DNA of 64,000 nt. Source: Rhizobium aethiopicum. Lineage in GTDB: Bacteria > Pseudomonadota > Alphaproteobacteria > Rhizobiales > Rhizobiaceae. Each line of letters opens with the position of its first letter. Position 1 is the first letter of the stretch. The position numbers and the translations under genes are program-made. The notes under the pieces are model-generated. The model worked only from the letters and a program-made list of their open reading frames with translations, was not told the DNA's origin and made no database searches. Below are positions 43,852-52,801 of this stretch, one piece after another. The stretch is from positions 1 through 64,000 of the forward strand of contig NZ_JACIFV010000014.1 in assembly GCF_014197535.1 (NCBI RefSeq). The letters run 5' to 3'.

Positions 43852-44670
43852 TTAGTCCTTGACGACCGAGATGTCCGGCGCGTCGACCGCCTTCATGCCG
43901 ATGACATGGTAGCCGCTGTCGGCATGGTGCACCTCGCCGGTGACCGAGCGCGACAGGTCGGACAGCAGATAGAGGCCGACATCGCCGACTTCCTCGATCG
44001 TGACGGTGCGGCGCAGCGGCGCGTTATATTCGTTCCACTTGAGGATATAGCGGAAATCGCCGATGCCGGAGGCGGCGAGCGTCTTGATCGGCCCGGCCGA
44101 AACCGCGTTGACGCGGATGTTCTGCGGCCCGAGGTCGACGGCGAGATATTTGACGCTCGCTTCGAGCGCGGCCTTGGCGACGCCCATGACATTATAGTTC
44201 GGCATCACCTTTTCGGCGCCGTAATAGGTCAGCGTCAGCATCGAGCCGCCTTCCGTCATCAGCTTCTCGGCGCGGCGTGCGACCGAGGTGAAGGAGTAGA
44301 CGGAAATCTGCATCGTCTTGGTGAAATTGTCGGGCGATGTGTCGATGTAGCGGCCGGTCAGCTCGTCCTTGTCGGAAAAGCCGATGGCGTGCACGAGGAA
44401 ATCGATCTTGCCCCACAGCTTTTCGACATTTTCGAAAACCGCGTCGATAGTGGATTCGTCGGCGACATCGCAGTGACCGACGAGCGTCGCGTCGATTTCG
44501 GCTGCAAGCGGCTCGACCCGTTTCTTCAGCGCATCGCCCTGATAGGTGAGCGCAACTTCTCCGCCCTGCGCATGAATGGCCTTGGCAATACCCCACGCAA
44601 TCGAACGATTGTTGGCGACACCCATGATGACGCCGCGTTTGCCTGCCATGAGGCCGGATGCTTGAGCCAT
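43852..44670 (-). CDS. fabI: Enoyl-[acyl-carrier-protein] reductase (NADH) FabI
   Basis: FabI reduces trans-2-enoyl-ACP in the last step of each fatty acid elongation cycle and is the usual target of triclosan. It has 272 residues. The N-terminal cofactor motif is MGVANNRSIAWGIA, and the active-site pattern Y-x6-M-x-K is seen in YNVMGVAKAALEA, with the upstream tyrosine in LTYYGAEK. The frame extends upstream to 44730, but MAQASGLMAGKRG at 44670 has GGGAGC seven bases upstream. Rhizobia usually carry two fabI copies; only one is here. It lies downstream of a DnaJ-like gene and upstream of the phosphatase gene on the same strand. Confidence 0.94.
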   Translation of the reverse strand: MAQASGLMAGKRGVIMGVANNRSIAWGIAKAIHAQGGEVALTYQGDALKKRVEPLAAEIDATLVGHCDVADESTIDAVFENVEKLWGKIDFLVHAIGFSDKDELTGRYIDTSPDNFTKTMQISVYSFTSVARRAEKLMTEGGSMLTLTYYGAEKVMPNYNVMGVAKAALEASVKYLAVDLGPQNIRVNAVSAGPIKTLAASGIGDFRYILKWNEYNAPLRRTVTIEEVGDVGLYLLSDLSRSVTGEVHHADSGYHVIGMKAVDAPDISVVKD

Positions 44671-44791
44671 ATTTTGCTCCCTAGGATTCTGATCGATCCT
44701 GCCTATGGCATAGGCCGTTAATCGGTTCAAGCTTGGCCTGGATCATCAACTGTTAGGGATCGTAACAAAGGGTGCGAATGTCATAAAAATT

Positions 44792-45970
44792 TCACAGGAA
44801 CAGGCCTTCGCGCATGCTCCGCATGAGATCGGTGATCTTGTCGTCGGGTTTTTCCCACAGGATGATGCGCAATTCGACGACGAGATCGCCTCTGCTGCCG
44901 TCTTCCCGCGGCAACCCCTGACCGGGAATCGCGATCGTCTTGTCCGAGCCCGACCATGCGGGAACGGTGATGTTCAAGGGCCCGGCCGGGCCGTCGATAC
45001 GAGCCTCGGTGCCGAGCACGGCATTTTCGATGCTGATCGGCAGCACGGCGTGCAGGTCGAAACCATCGACGGTGAAGCGCGGATCGGGGGCGATGCGGAT
45101 ATTGACGACGGCATCGCCGCGCTGCATGCCCGGCAGCTTGAAGCCCTGTCCCTTGAGCCGGAGCTCATGACCATCCGTGGTGCCGGCCGGCAGCGCGAAG
45201 CCGATTTCGCGGCCCTCCGGCAGAGATGCGGTGATCCAGCCGCTCTTCAGCACGTCGTCGATCGTGACCGTCGCCGTCGTCACCTCGTCGGGCGCTTTCT
45301 CGAGGCCGGTATCCTTGGCGCCGGTGAAACGGCGCACCAGCGATGTCAGAATGCTGAGCGGCAGCGACAGGTTGGCGCCGGCATTATTTGACGTCTCGCC
45401 GGGTTCCTCATTGGCCTCGGCGGCCTCACCATCCGCACGTCTGCCCTCTTCGGCCTGGCCCTGGCCCTGCGTCTGCTGATTCTGTGTTTGCGGACTCTGG
45501 GCCTGCTGGGCGCGGCCTTGCGCCTGGCCGCCCGCCGCAGCGCGCGCCTGCGCGCCGAAAATGCGCTCCACCATCTCCTCGGCGCCTTCGCCGGCGCCGG
45601 CCTGTTGTCGCTGGCCGTCGGCCGCGGCCTTCTGGGCAGCCCGGGCAAGCTCTTCCATCACCCGCTCGGCATTGGCCTGTGCCGCCTTGGCGCGAGCCGC
45701 CGCCTCACGCGCGGCCTGGCGCTGCTGCATGATCGTCTGTTCCTGCTTCTTGGCTTCCGCCATCCGCACGGCATTGTCGAACAGGCTGCGTTTGCGCGGA
45801 TCTCTCAGCGTTTCGTAGGCGCGGCCGATCTCGGCGAACCGGGCCGTCGCCGTCGGATCGCCCTGATTGTGATCGGGATGGGCTGCTTTGGCCATGTTGC
45901 GCCAGGCCGCCTTGATCTCGTCCGCCGCCGCGTCGCGCTTGACGCCCAGAATTTTGTAAGGATCGCGCAT
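44792..45970 (-). CDS. DnaJ-class co-chaperone (CbpA-like, no zinc finger)
   Basis: This is a 392-residue J-domain protein. Residues 1-70 are the J-domain with the HPD motif in AKAAHPDHNQ, which stimulates the DnaK ATPase. A long charged coiled coil (EAKKQEQTIMQQRQAAREAA) follows, then a Gln/Ala/Gly-rich linker of about 60 residues. The C-terminal substrate-binding domains are intact (GHELRLKGQGFKLPG; GDLVVELRI). The cysteine-rich zinc domain of true DnaJ is absent, which makes it a CbpA-type protein. The frame extends upstream to 46123, but MRDPYKILGVKRDA is the expected start. fabI follows on the same strand after about 120 bases. Confidence 0.9.
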   Translation of the reverse strand: MRDPYKILGVKRDAAADEIKAAWRNMAKAAHPDHNQGDPTATARFAEIGRAYETLRDPRKRSLFDNAVRMAEAKKQEQTIMQQRQAAREAAARAKAAQANAERVMEELARAAQKAAADGQRQQAGAGEGAEEMVERIFGAQARAAAGGQAQGRAQQAQSPQTQNQQTQGQGQAEEGRRADGEAAEANEEPGETSNNAGANLSLPLSILTSLVRRFTGAKDTGLEKAPDEVTTATVTIDDVLKSGWITASLPEGREIGFALPAGTTDGHELRLKGQGFKLPGMQRGDAVVNIRIAPDPRFTVDGFDLHAVLPISIENAVLGTEARIDGPAGPLNITVPAWSGSDKTIAIPGQGLPREDGSRGDLVVELRIILWEKPDDKITDLMRSMREGLFL

Positions 45971-46259
45971 GTCAAAACCGCCGGTGTTGCGATGCGGGCG
46001 CCTGTCCTTGCCCGGCATCCCCGCCCAATATCGAAGTCCAATATCAACATGTGAGGTGCCACCGGCCGCAAAGGCAGGGAGAGCCACTCTCGACACCGAT
46101 CGTGCGGCCGAGTTGCTAATCACTTCTTATTTCTGGGGAGGGATGGGGAGTGTTTTGCCGTAAATGGTTAGCTCTTTGCTAAGCATTCACGACAAAGCCG
46201 GCCGCCGTTAACCTGTCACGCGCCGAATCGGTTCTGGCAGATCAAATTTCCCGCCGGAA

Positions 46260-46718
46260 CTAGCTTTCCGGCTGGAAGCTCAGCAGCTGCCAATTGCCGC
46301 CGCCGACGAGGCAGGTCTTGCCGTAGAATTTGGCGATGCCGACATAGGAGTGCCGCGTCGTGCGGAACTGCCGGCAAACCTGGCCCGATTCGTTGTTTTC
46401 GACGATCGTATCGATGACGCCGGCGCTGCCGGTCGATGCATTCGCCCAGGGAAGCGGCTGGCCTTCGAGTTTGTGCACATCGGCCGAAGTCACGGCATTG
46501 CGCACTGTCATCTCGTCCGAGAGGGTGTCGGTGCTCGGCGGCGTCTGCGGCACGGTGCCGGTGGCCACCGACCGGTCGACCTTGGCTTCGCTCAAGAAAT
46601 CCGTCCCGCCGGCAAGGCAGCCGGAAAGCGACAGCATTGCGGCGCCGACAACCAGGAAGACGCTGCTGCGTTGCCGCAGGCCCTTTGTATGGCGATATGA
46701 CTTTGCTATGACTTCCAC
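46260..46718 (-). CDS. RT0821/Lpp0805-type surface lipoprotein
   Basis: This is a 152-residue lipoprotein. The N-terminal part is basic, then VFLVVGAAMLSLSGC gives a clear lipobox with the lipidated Cys. The mature domain has two more cysteines, in QVCRQFRTT and GKTCLVGGG, and ends NWQLLSFQPES. I recognise the type as the Rickettsia RT0821 / Legionella Lpp0805 surface protein family, of unknown function, frequent in alphaproteobacteria. The GTG at 46718 is chosen, with AGGA six bases upstream; a longer frame to 46805 would overlap pdxH. It is divergent from pdxH. Confidence 0.72.
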   Translation of the reverse strand: MEVIAKSYRHTKGLRQRSSVFLVVGAAMLSLSGCLAGGTDFLSEAKVDRSVATGTVPQTPPSTDTLSDEMTVRNAVTSADVHKLEGQPLPWANASTGSAGVIDTIVENNESGQVCRQFRTTRHSYVGIAKFYGKTCLVGGGNWQLLSFQPES

Positions 46719-46783
46719 CCTGCGTCCTGTCCAGTTATCAAAAGCTGGGCGAGTTTTGAATAATCCGGGGCATTTGAACCAAT

Positions 46784-47404
46784 ATGTCGGCAAACGAGTT
46801 AACAAGCGGTGACTTTACCGAAAGTGGCGAGCCCTTCAAGCTCTTTGCCGAATGGCTGAAGGAAGCGGAGGCCTCCGAACCGAACGATCCCAATGCCGTG
46901 GCGCTGGCAACGGTCGATGAGCATGGTCTTCCCAATGTCCGCATGGTGCTCCTGAAGGGATTCGACGATGACGGTTTTGTCTTCTACACCAATTTCGAGA
47001 GCCAGAAAGGTCGCGAAATCTTGGGGCAGAAGAAAGCGGCCATGTGTTTCCACTGGAAAAGCCTGCGCCGCCAGGTGCGGCTGCGCGGGCCCGTCGAGAT
47101 CGTGAGCGACGCCGAAGCCGACGCCTATTTCAAGACGCGGGCGCGCGGCAGCCGCATCGGCGCTTGGGCCTCCAAACAATCGCGTCCGCTCGAAAGCCGA
47201 TTCGCGCTGGAGAAGGCGGTGGCCGAATACACCGCCCGCTACGCGATTGGCGAGATACCCCGGCCTCCCTATTGGTCGGGCTTCCGCATCCGGCCGACCT
47301 CGATCGAATTCTGGAAGGATCAGAATTTCCGCCTGCATGACCGCATCGAATTCCGCCGCCCGTCCCCAGTCGGGGCCTGGGAAAAGGTGCGGATGTATCC
47401 TTAA
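46784..47404 (+). CDS. pdxH: Pyridoxamine 5'-phosphate oxidase
   Basis: PdxH uses FMN and oxygen to oxidise PNP or PMP to pyridoxal 5'-phosphate, the last step of vitamin B6 synthesis and salvage. It has 206 residues. Conserved pieces are [22 protein letters not shown] (FMN site), [12 protein letters not shown], the R-Q-V-R-L-R-G segment, and the C-terminal signature [17 protein letters not shown]. It is divergent from the lipoprotein gene and convergent with the polysaccharide deacetylase gene, with only eight bases between those stops. Confidence 0.95.
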   Translation: MSANELTSGDFTESGEPFKLFAEWLKEAEASEPNDPNAVALATVDEHGLPNVRMVLLKGFDDDGFVFYTNFESQKGREILGQKKAAMCFHWKSLRRQVRLRGPVEIVSDAEADAYFKTRARGSRIGAWASKQSRPLESRFALEKAVAEYTARYAIGEIPRPPYWSGFRIRPTSIEFWKDQNFRLHDRIEFRRPSPVGAWEKVRMYP

Positions 47405-47412
47405 CTTACCGT

Positions 47413-48450
47413 CTACCGGCCCATCAGTTTCAGCGGAATGCCGGAGGCAAGCGCCGCGACGTAGCGCCGCCTCTGGTAGTAGCCGTTCAGCGACATGCGC
47501 GGGAGATAGCCGGTCTTGTCCGCCGCCGGCAGTCCCGGCTGAGTCGTGACCGCGACCGAAAAGCCCAGCCGGCTGGCAATCGCCGCCTCGCGGCCGGTCG
47601 CCGCTTCCGGCGTGCCGTAGGGATAGGCGATCGCGGCGGGACGGACGCCGGTCAGCGCCTCGACGTAATCGGCCGAAGCCTCCATCTCGATCCGCGCTTC
47701 GGCCTCCGAGAGCCGGGCAAGGGCGCGATGGCTGATCGTATGGGCGCCGAGCGCTGCAAGCGGACGTCGGGCGAGCCGCTGCAATTGCGCCGGTCCCATC
47801 ACCAGATCGCGCACGATATCGGTCGGCTCGATGCCTTTTTCCCGGGCCAGCATATCGAGGGTCGCCACGGCGCGCGCCTCGTCGTAGCGGTGGATATAAC
47901 GGGCGAAACGGTCGAAGGCCTCCCATTGTTGCCGCGGCCCGTCGAGCGCCAGCCGCTCGCTGCCGCGGCCGAAATCGAAGCGGATTTCTTTTGTCTGGCG
48001 CAACAGGACGGCGAGCGTTTCCCACCAGATGCTGTGGGAACCTTCGGCAAAACCCTTGGTGACGAACACCGTGAAAGGCGCCCGATGCCGCTCGAACACC
48101 GGCAGTGCATGCTCCATGTTGTTGATGTAGCCATCGTCGAGGGTAAAGGCCGCAAACGGCTTGCCGCCCTCGGGCTCGGCCAACAGCGCCGGCAGCTGGT
48201 CGACCCGCACGAAGCGATAGCCGTCGCGCGTCAGCCGCCGCAGCGCTGCATCGAGAAAGTGCGGGGTGATTTCGAGATGCGCATTCGGCGCAAAGGCTTG
48301 GGGCTCGTGCGGGCGGACATGATGCAGCGTGAAGACGACTCCGCGCCCGCGCGCCTGCCGCATCAGGCCGGCCGCAGCGATCAGCCAGGATGCCTCGAGC
48401 CCGGCGCCGATCGCCGCCCGTTTTGCCAGTCGCTTCAATTGCCCCGTCAT
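47413..48450 (-). CDS. Polysaccharide deacetylase family protein (CE4, NodB-like fold)
   Basis: This is a 345-residue protein. The NodB homology domain has the first motif as F-T-L-D-D-G-Y (metal-binding Asp), the second as GAHTISHRAL (metal His residues), and a third around AYPYGTP. An N-terminal helix of about 30 residues could be a membrane anchor but is not a typical signal peptide. CE4 enzymes remove N- or O-acetyl groups from chitin-like glycans, peptidoglycan or exopolysaccharide. It is too long and too divergent to be NodB, and no nod genes are nearby. The substrate is unknown. Confidence 0.85.
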   Translation of the reverse strand: MTGQLKRLAKRAAIGAGLEASWLIAAAGLMRQARGRGVVFTLHHVRPHEPQAFAPNAHLEITPHFLDAALRRLTRDGYRFVRVDQLPALLAEPEGGKPFAAFTLDDGYINNMEHALPVFERHRAPFTVFVTKGFAEGSHSIWWETLAVLLRQTKEIRFDFGRGSERLALDGPRQQWEAFDRFARYIHRYDEARAVATLDMLAREKGIEPTDIVRDLVMGPAQLQRLARRPLAALGAHTISHRALARLSEAEARIEMEASADYVEALTGVRPAAIAYPYGTPEAATGREAAIASRLGFSVAVTTQPGLPAADKTGYLPRMSLNGYYQRRRYVAALASGIPLKLMGR

Positions 48451-48666
48451 GCGCCGCTCATTGCCTCTTACGCCAAACTAGCAACCGCAGTTTAAGCCTT
48501 ACTGAATCCCGATTTCGCACAGCTTCTTTCGTTTTTTGTTAACCAAGACGATGAAAAGGCTAGAAAAATGGTAGGCGTTGCCGCAAAGTCGCGCCAAACT
48601 TGCGGCTTCTGTCACATTACGACACATGGCCGGCCCGATCGAGAGCCAGCGCATCAGGGGGATTCC

Positions 48667-49950
48667 ATGAGAAAGCTATTGGCGGCTGTTTTGACCGTAA
48701 CGCTAGCCGTTTCGGCGCCGCTTGCGGCTCTTGCGGGCAGCGCCTCGCTGATCCTCGATGCCCGGACCGGCAAGGTGCTGGCGTCCGAAAACGCCGATAC
48801 GCTGAACCATCCGGCCTCGCTGACGAAGATGATGACGCTCTATCTCACCTTCGAGGCGCTGAAACGCGGCAAGATCGCCTGGGATACGCCGATCAAAATG
48901 TCGAAATACGCTGCCACACGGCCGCCGACCAAGCTCGGCGTCAAGGCGGGCGGCACCATTACGGTGCGCGAGGCGGTCTACGGCATGATCGTCAAATCCG
49001 CCAATGACGCCGCTGCCGCCATGGGCGAGAAACTCGGCGGCTCGGAGAGCGGCTTTGCCCGGATGATGACGGCCAAGGCCCGCCAGCTCGGCATGAGCCG
49101 CACCGTCTTCGTCAACGCATCCGGCCTGCCGAACAGCCGCCAGGTGACGACGGCGCGCGACATGTCGACGCTCGCCGTGGCGCTGATGAAGAATTATCCC
49201 AATGAATACCGCCTGTTCTCGACGGCAAGCTTCAGTTTCCGCGGCAAGACCGTGCGCGGCCACAACAATCTCATGTACCGCTACCAGGGCATGGACGGCA
49301 TCAAGACGGGTTATACCAACGCCTCCGGCTTCAACCTCGTCAGCGCCGTCAGGGACGGCAACCGCCGCGTCGTCGGCGTCGTGCTCGGCGGCCGCACCGC
49401 CCGCAGCCGCGACGCCAGGATGGAAGCGCTGCTCGACCGCTATCTCGGCCGCGCCTCGTCATCCGGCGGCGCCAGGCTGATGGCAAGCGTCGGCGCCAGG
49501 GAGCCGGTCGAAGTCGCGTCCGCCGCCGATGCATCCGACGTTCCGGTGCCGGCGAACGCGCCGCGCCCTGACGAAGATCTCGCAGCGAAGACCCTGGCTT
49601 ATGCCGATGACGCCGTCGTGCCGCTGGAGCGTCCTGTCGCGATGGATGAGATCCTGAATGCCGGCAAGAGCGGCAAGGCTTCGGCCGGGAAAGCCGATGG
49701 AACCTGGCAGATCCAGATTTCGGCGGCACCGAGTGCCGATGCGGCGCGGGCGCTTCTTGCCCAGGCACAGTCGGAAGGCGGCGCGCCGCTGGTCTCCGCC
49801 TCGCCCTATACCGAGGCTGTCGGACAGGGGGCGAACAGGATCTATCGCGCCCGCTTCGTCGGTTTCGCCAGCAGGGACGCCGCCGTCTCCGCCTGCGATG
49901 CGCTGAAACAGCGTTCCTATGATTGCATGCTGCTGCCCGATCACAGCTAA
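48667..49950 (+). CDS. D-alanyl-D-alanine carboxypeptidase with C-terminal SPOR domain
   Basis: This periplasmic class C penicillin-binding protein has 427 residues. Signal peptide is residues 1-23 or so. Active-site motifs are S51-L-T-K54, S111-A-N113 and K213-T-G215. After the peptidase domain a linker with APRPDEDLA leads to a SPOR-like domain (about residues 350-425, WQIQISAAPSADAARALL), which binds denuded glycan strands and is typical of septal proteins. It trims the terminal D-Ala of muropeptides. The ATG has an AGGGGG site upstream and the conserved start MRKLLAA. A longer frame from 48568 is not supported. Confidence 0.92.
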   Translation: MRKLLAAVLTVTLAVSAPLAALAGSASLILDARTGKVLASENADTLNHPASLTKMMTLYLTFEALKRGKIAWDTPIKMSKYAATRPPTKLGVKAGGTITVREAVYGMIVKSANDAAAAMGEKLGGSESGFARMMTAKARQLGMSRTVFVNASGLPNSRQVTTARDMSTLAVALMKNYPNEYRLFSTASFSFRGKTVRGHNNLMYRYQGMDGIKTGYTNASGFNLVSAVRDGNRRVVGVVLGGRTARSRDARMEALLDRYLGRASSSGGARLMASVGAREPVEVASAADASDVPVPANAPRPDEDLAAKTLAYADDAVVPLERPVAMDEILNAGKSGKASAGKADGTWQIQISAAPSADAARALLAQAQSEGGAPLVSASPYTEAVGQGANRIYRARFVGFASRDAAVSACDALKQRSYDCMLLPDHS

Positions 49951-50024
49951 TCGCGGTCGCCATATTCCAATCTGGACAAGCAGCGGGAATCAGCGTCTTC
50001 TCCATAAACAAAAGGAGAACATTG

Positions 50025-50330
50025 ATGCTGCGCCGTCTCGCCGACCAGTTCGAAGCCGCTTCCTCTGCCCATGTCGCCGCCAATGGCATCGAGCGAGATG
50101 CCGACTGGTTCCTGTTGAAACTGCAGGAGGAAATGGGAGAGCTCACCCAGGCCTGGAACCGGCTGACCGGTCGGGGCCGTGCGAAGGGCCGCTCTCCTGA
50201 GGATATCAGGCGCGATCTGGCAGACGAGACTGCCGACCTGCTCGGTCACCTCATGCTGTTTGCTCGCCGCAACGACATCGACCTCGCCGCCGCAATCGAG
50301 CGGAAGTGGCGGTTTCAGCCGCGCTGGTAA
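50025..50330 (+). CDS. MazG-like nucleotide pyrophosphohydrolase
   Basis: This is a 101-residue all-helical protein. The metal-binding pattern E-E-x2-E-L in KLQEEMGELTQAW and the later D-E-T-A-D-L-L segment (about residues 69-75) match MazG-type NTP pyrophosphohydrolases, which hydrolyse NTPs to NMP and diphosphate. It is a single-domain member, so the exact nucleotide is unknown. The ATG at 50025 has AAGGAG eight bases upstream. The gene begins 74 bases after the carboxypeptidase stop and ends 16 bases before the convergent pit gene. Confidence 0.8.
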   Translation: MLRRLADQFEAASSAHVAANGIERDADWFLLKLQEEMGELTQAWNRLTGRGRAKGRSPEDIRRDLADETADLLGHLMLFARRNDIDLAAAIERKWRFQPRW

Positions 50331-50346
50331 GAAATCGGGAGCGACA

Positions 50347-51360
50347 TCAGAAGATTTTGCTCAAGCCGGTCACCAGCCAGAAGGAAAGCGCCGATATTAT
50401 CGCCGCGGCCGGCAGGGTGATGATCCATGCGATCACGATGTTGCCGGCAAGCCCCCATCTGACGGCGGACACGCGCCGGGCGGCGCCGACGCCGATGATT
50501 GCGCCGGTAATCGTATGGGTGGTTGAAACGGGGATGCCGAGCCAGGTGGCGCCGAACAGCGTCAAGGCGCCGCCCGTTTCGGCGCAGAATCCTTGCATCG
50601 GGTTCAGCCTGGTGATCTTCGAGCCCATCGTATGGACGATGCGCCAGCCGCCGAACAAGGTGCCGAGCGCCATCGCCGCCTGGCAGGAAATCACCACCCA
50701 GAGCGGCACGTGGAAGTTGCCGCCGAGATAGCCCTGCGAGTAAAGAAGCACGGCGATGATGCCCATGGTCTTCTGGGCGTCATTGCCGCCATGGCCGAGT
50801 GAATAGAACGACGCCGACACGAACTGCAGGAAACGGAAGGATCGGTCGACGGCAAACGGCGTCTGCCGGATGAAGATCCAGGTCACCGCCAGGATGAGGA
50901 ACAGTGCCAGGAGAAAACCGATCATCGGCGACATGACGATGGCGGCGGCGGTCTTGAGAAGACCGCTCCAGACGATCGAGCTCAACCCCGTTTTGGCAAG
51001 GCCCGCACCGACCAGCCCGCCGACCAGGGCATGGGATGAACTGGAGGGAATGCCGAAGATCCAGGTCACGACATTCCAGACGATGGCGCCGATCAGGGCC
51101 GCGAAAATCACCTGCGGCGTTACGATCGCCGGATCGATGATGCCGGTCCCGAGCGTCTCGGCCACATGCAGCCCGAAGAACAGGAAGGCGATGAAATTGA
51201 AGAATGCCGCCCAGAAGACCGCATATTGCGGCCTCAGGACACGTGTCGAGACGATTGTTGCGATCGAATTGGCCGCATCATGCAGGCCATTGAGAAAATC
51301 GAACAGCAGCGCGACGCCGATGAGGCCGACAAGAAGCGGAAGAGCGAGGACGGCATCCAT
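50347..51360 (-). CDS. pit: Low-affinity inorganic phosphate transporter (PiT)
   Basis: This inner-membrane phosphate:cation symporter has 337 residues and about nine to ten membrane helices. The two PiT signatures are seen: FLNGLHDAANSIATIVSTR near the N-terminus and SLGHGGNDAQKTMGII in the middle. Its ATG overlaps the stop of the DUF47 gene by one base (TGATG), so both are cotranslated. The pair is like the orfA-pit operon of Sinorhizobium meliloti, where PhoB represses it under phosphate limitation. Here a PHO box lies upstream of the DUF47 gene. Confidence 0.93.
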   Translation of the reverse strand: MDAVLALPLLVGLIGVALLFDFLNGLHDAANSIATIVSTRVLRPQYAVFWAAFFNFIAFLFFGLHVAETLGTGIIDPAIVTPQVIFAALIGAIVWNVVTWIFGIPSSSSHALVGGLVGAGLAKTGLSSIVWSGLLKTAAAIVMSPMIGFLLALFLILAVTWIFIRQTPFAVDRSFRFLQFVSASFYSLGHGGNDAQKTMGIIAVLLYSQGYLGGNFHVPLWVVISCQAAMALGTLFGGWRIVHTMGSKITRLNPMQGFCAETGGALTLFGATWLGIPVSTTHTITGAIIGVGAARRVSAVRWGLAGNIVIAWIITLPAAAIISALSFWLVTGLSKIF

Positions 51361-52001
51361 CAGACATTCTCGATCACGATGCCGCTGATCTCGTTGGCGA
51401 CGTCCTCGAAACGGTCGACCACCTTCTCCAGCTCGCCGTAGATCTCGCTGCCGATCATATAGGCCATCGCATTGCCGGCGCCGTGCCGACGAAACAGATC
51501 CTTGAGTCCCTGCTCGTGCAACTCGTCGGAGCGCCCTTCCACCCGCGTGACCTGCTCGACGATGGCAGAAAGCCGCGGTGCATTGGCGCTCATGCGATCA
51601 AGCAACGGAATGGCCTCGGAGATGAGATTGGCAGCTTCCACAACCGTCTTGCCCATCTCCTGCATCCCCGGATCGAAGCTGGTCTGCTCGAAGAGCCGGA
51701 TGGTCTTGACGGTCTTGTGCATCATGTCGATCGCATCATCCATGGATTGGATGAGATCCTTGATGTCTCCACGATCGAAAGGTGTGATGAAGCTCCGCCG
51801 GACGGCCTGCATGACTTCGCGTGTTATATCGTCGGCCTGATCTTCCAACCGCACGATCGTTTCGCATTGATGCTCGATCTCTACTCCCGACAGCAACCTG
51901 TCCAGAGCCTGTGCGGCGTCGACGATCGTTCTGGAATGTTGTTCGAAAAGGACGAAGAACCGGTCTTCGCGCGGCATCAACTTTCGAAACCAACCCAGCA
52001 T
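51360..52001 (-). CDS. DUF47 family PhoU-like accessory protein of Pit
   Basis: This is a 213-residue all-helical cytoplasmic protein of the DUF47/PhoU-like family (COG1392), which is almost always encoded with pit. Conserved pieces are FFVLFEQHSRTIVDAAQ, RLEDQADDITREV with metal-binding acidic residues, and SMDDAIDMMHK. It is thought to control the paired Pit transporter. The ATG at 52001 has GAGG six bases upstream; a frame to 52040 is not needed. The gene leads the operon with pit. Confidence 0.88.
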   Translation of the reverse strand: MLGWFRKLMPREDRFFVLFEQHSRTIVDAAQALDRLLSGVEIEHQCETIVRLEDQADDITREVMQAVRRSFITPFDRGDIKDLIQSMDDAIDMMHKTVKTIRLFEQTSFDPGMQEMGKTVVEAANLISEAIPLLDRMSANAPRLSAIVEQVTRVEGRSDELHEQGLKDLFRRHGAGNAMAYMIGSEIYGELEKVVDRFEDVANEISGIVIENV

Positions 52002-52087
52002 GAACACCTCGTGATCTTTGGTCTGCGCTATAGGCGACAAGCCGTCCTAAACCGTATCCCATTGAAGTGATAGGGGTGAATTTCAGT

Positions 52088-52107
52088 TTATGACAGATTT
52101 GTGACAG
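52088..52107 (-). promoter_or_regulatory. PHO box upstream of the DUF47-pit operon
   Basis: On the minus strand the 20 bases read CTGTCACAAATCTGTCATAA, a nearly perfect PhoB direct repeat (CTGTCA x5 CTGTCA, 11-base period). It lies 87-106 bases before the DUF47 start codon. In S. meliloti such a site mediates PhoB control of orfA-pit. Confidence 0.85.
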
Positions 52108-52214
52108 CGCCGCCCTTGAAGTAGAGATATAGTTGAGGAACATTGGCGGCGCCCGAACCTTGTTCAGCGTCCCAAGCTTCTTTTCACGATTGATCTATCG
52201 CTCAGGAGATTACC

Positions 52215-52277
52215 ATGGCTTCCGCCACTAATGATGGCCGGCCCGCGGCGGCTGAAGCCAATGCCGAAGAAAGCTAG
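52215..52277 (+). CDS. Short upstream ORF overlapping the NUDIX start
   Basis: This 20-codon frame starts with ATG, eight bases after AGGAG, and ends in TAG at 52275-52277, after the ATG of the NUDIX gene (52261) in another frame. It has the best ribosome site in the region. It may be a leader peptide that couples translation to the NUDIX gene, or a remnant of an altered N-terminus. Whether the peptide is made is unknown. Confidence 0.35.
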   Translation: MASATNDGRPAAAEANAEES

Positions 52278-52758
52278 ATCCTATCTCGGCCGGCTGGCAG
52301 GCGCGACCGATCAGCTCTTGAGGGGGGAAGCAATCGAGCAGTTTGCGGCGATCTGTTATCGAAAAGTCGGCGACAACTTGGTTGAGGTTCTCCTGATCAC
52401 ATCGCGCGACAGCGGCCGCTGGGTCATTCCCAAGGGCTGGCCTATTGCGAAGCTCACGCCCCACCAGGTTGCCGAGCGCGAGGCTTGGGAGGAGGCCGGG
52501 GTGAAGGGTAAGGCCAGGAAGCGGCCCTTTGGCTTCTACACCTATATCAAGACGCTGGCCAACGGTGAACGCGTTCCTTCCGTCGTTCAGGTCCATCTCT
52601 TGCAAGCCGAAAAAATCGACGAGAAGTTTCCGGAGGAAAAACAACGAAACAGCCGATGGCTCCCGCCGCTCGAAGCCGCTGCTCTCGTCCGCGAGCCCGA
52701 ACTGAAAAGCTTGCTGGGCAAGGTTGAAAGAACGGTGGTGAAACTGCCGAAAGCCTAA
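52261..52758 (+). CDS. NUDIX hydrolase
   Basis: This is a 165-residue NUDIX-fold enzyme. The Nudix box appears as G-W-P-I-A-K-L-T-P-x2-V-A-x-R-E-A-W-E-E-A-G-V, matching G-x5-E-x7-R-E-U-x-E-E-x-G-U except that the first Glu is replaced. Such rhizobial proteins resemble diphosphoinositol-polyphosphate-like hydrolases (DIPP type) in their KGW motif, PKGWPIAKL. The start at 52261 is chosen on the conserved MPKKARSYL; a frame goes up to 52231. It is divergent from the DUF47-pit operon, and the PHO box lies in the shared upstream region. Confidence 0.85.
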   Translation: MPKKARSYLGRLAGATDQLLRGEAIEQFAAICYRKVGDNLVEVLLITSRDSGRWVIPKGWPIAKLTPHQVAEREAWEEAGVKGKARKRPFGFYTYIKTLANGERVPSVVQVHLLQAEKIDEKFPEEKQRNSRWLPPLEAAALVREPELKSLLGKVERTVVKLPKA

Positions 52759-52801
52759 GACCGAAATCCGGCGAAGGTTTTCGGAACGACATTCTCTTTT
52801 G

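Noticed and set aside
44779-44794. Second TGTCATAAAAATTTCA, identical to the PHO-like element at 34565
   Set aside because: It overlaps the stop codon of the DnaJ-like gene and points toward that gene's 3-prime end with no gene to control, so it is probably chance.
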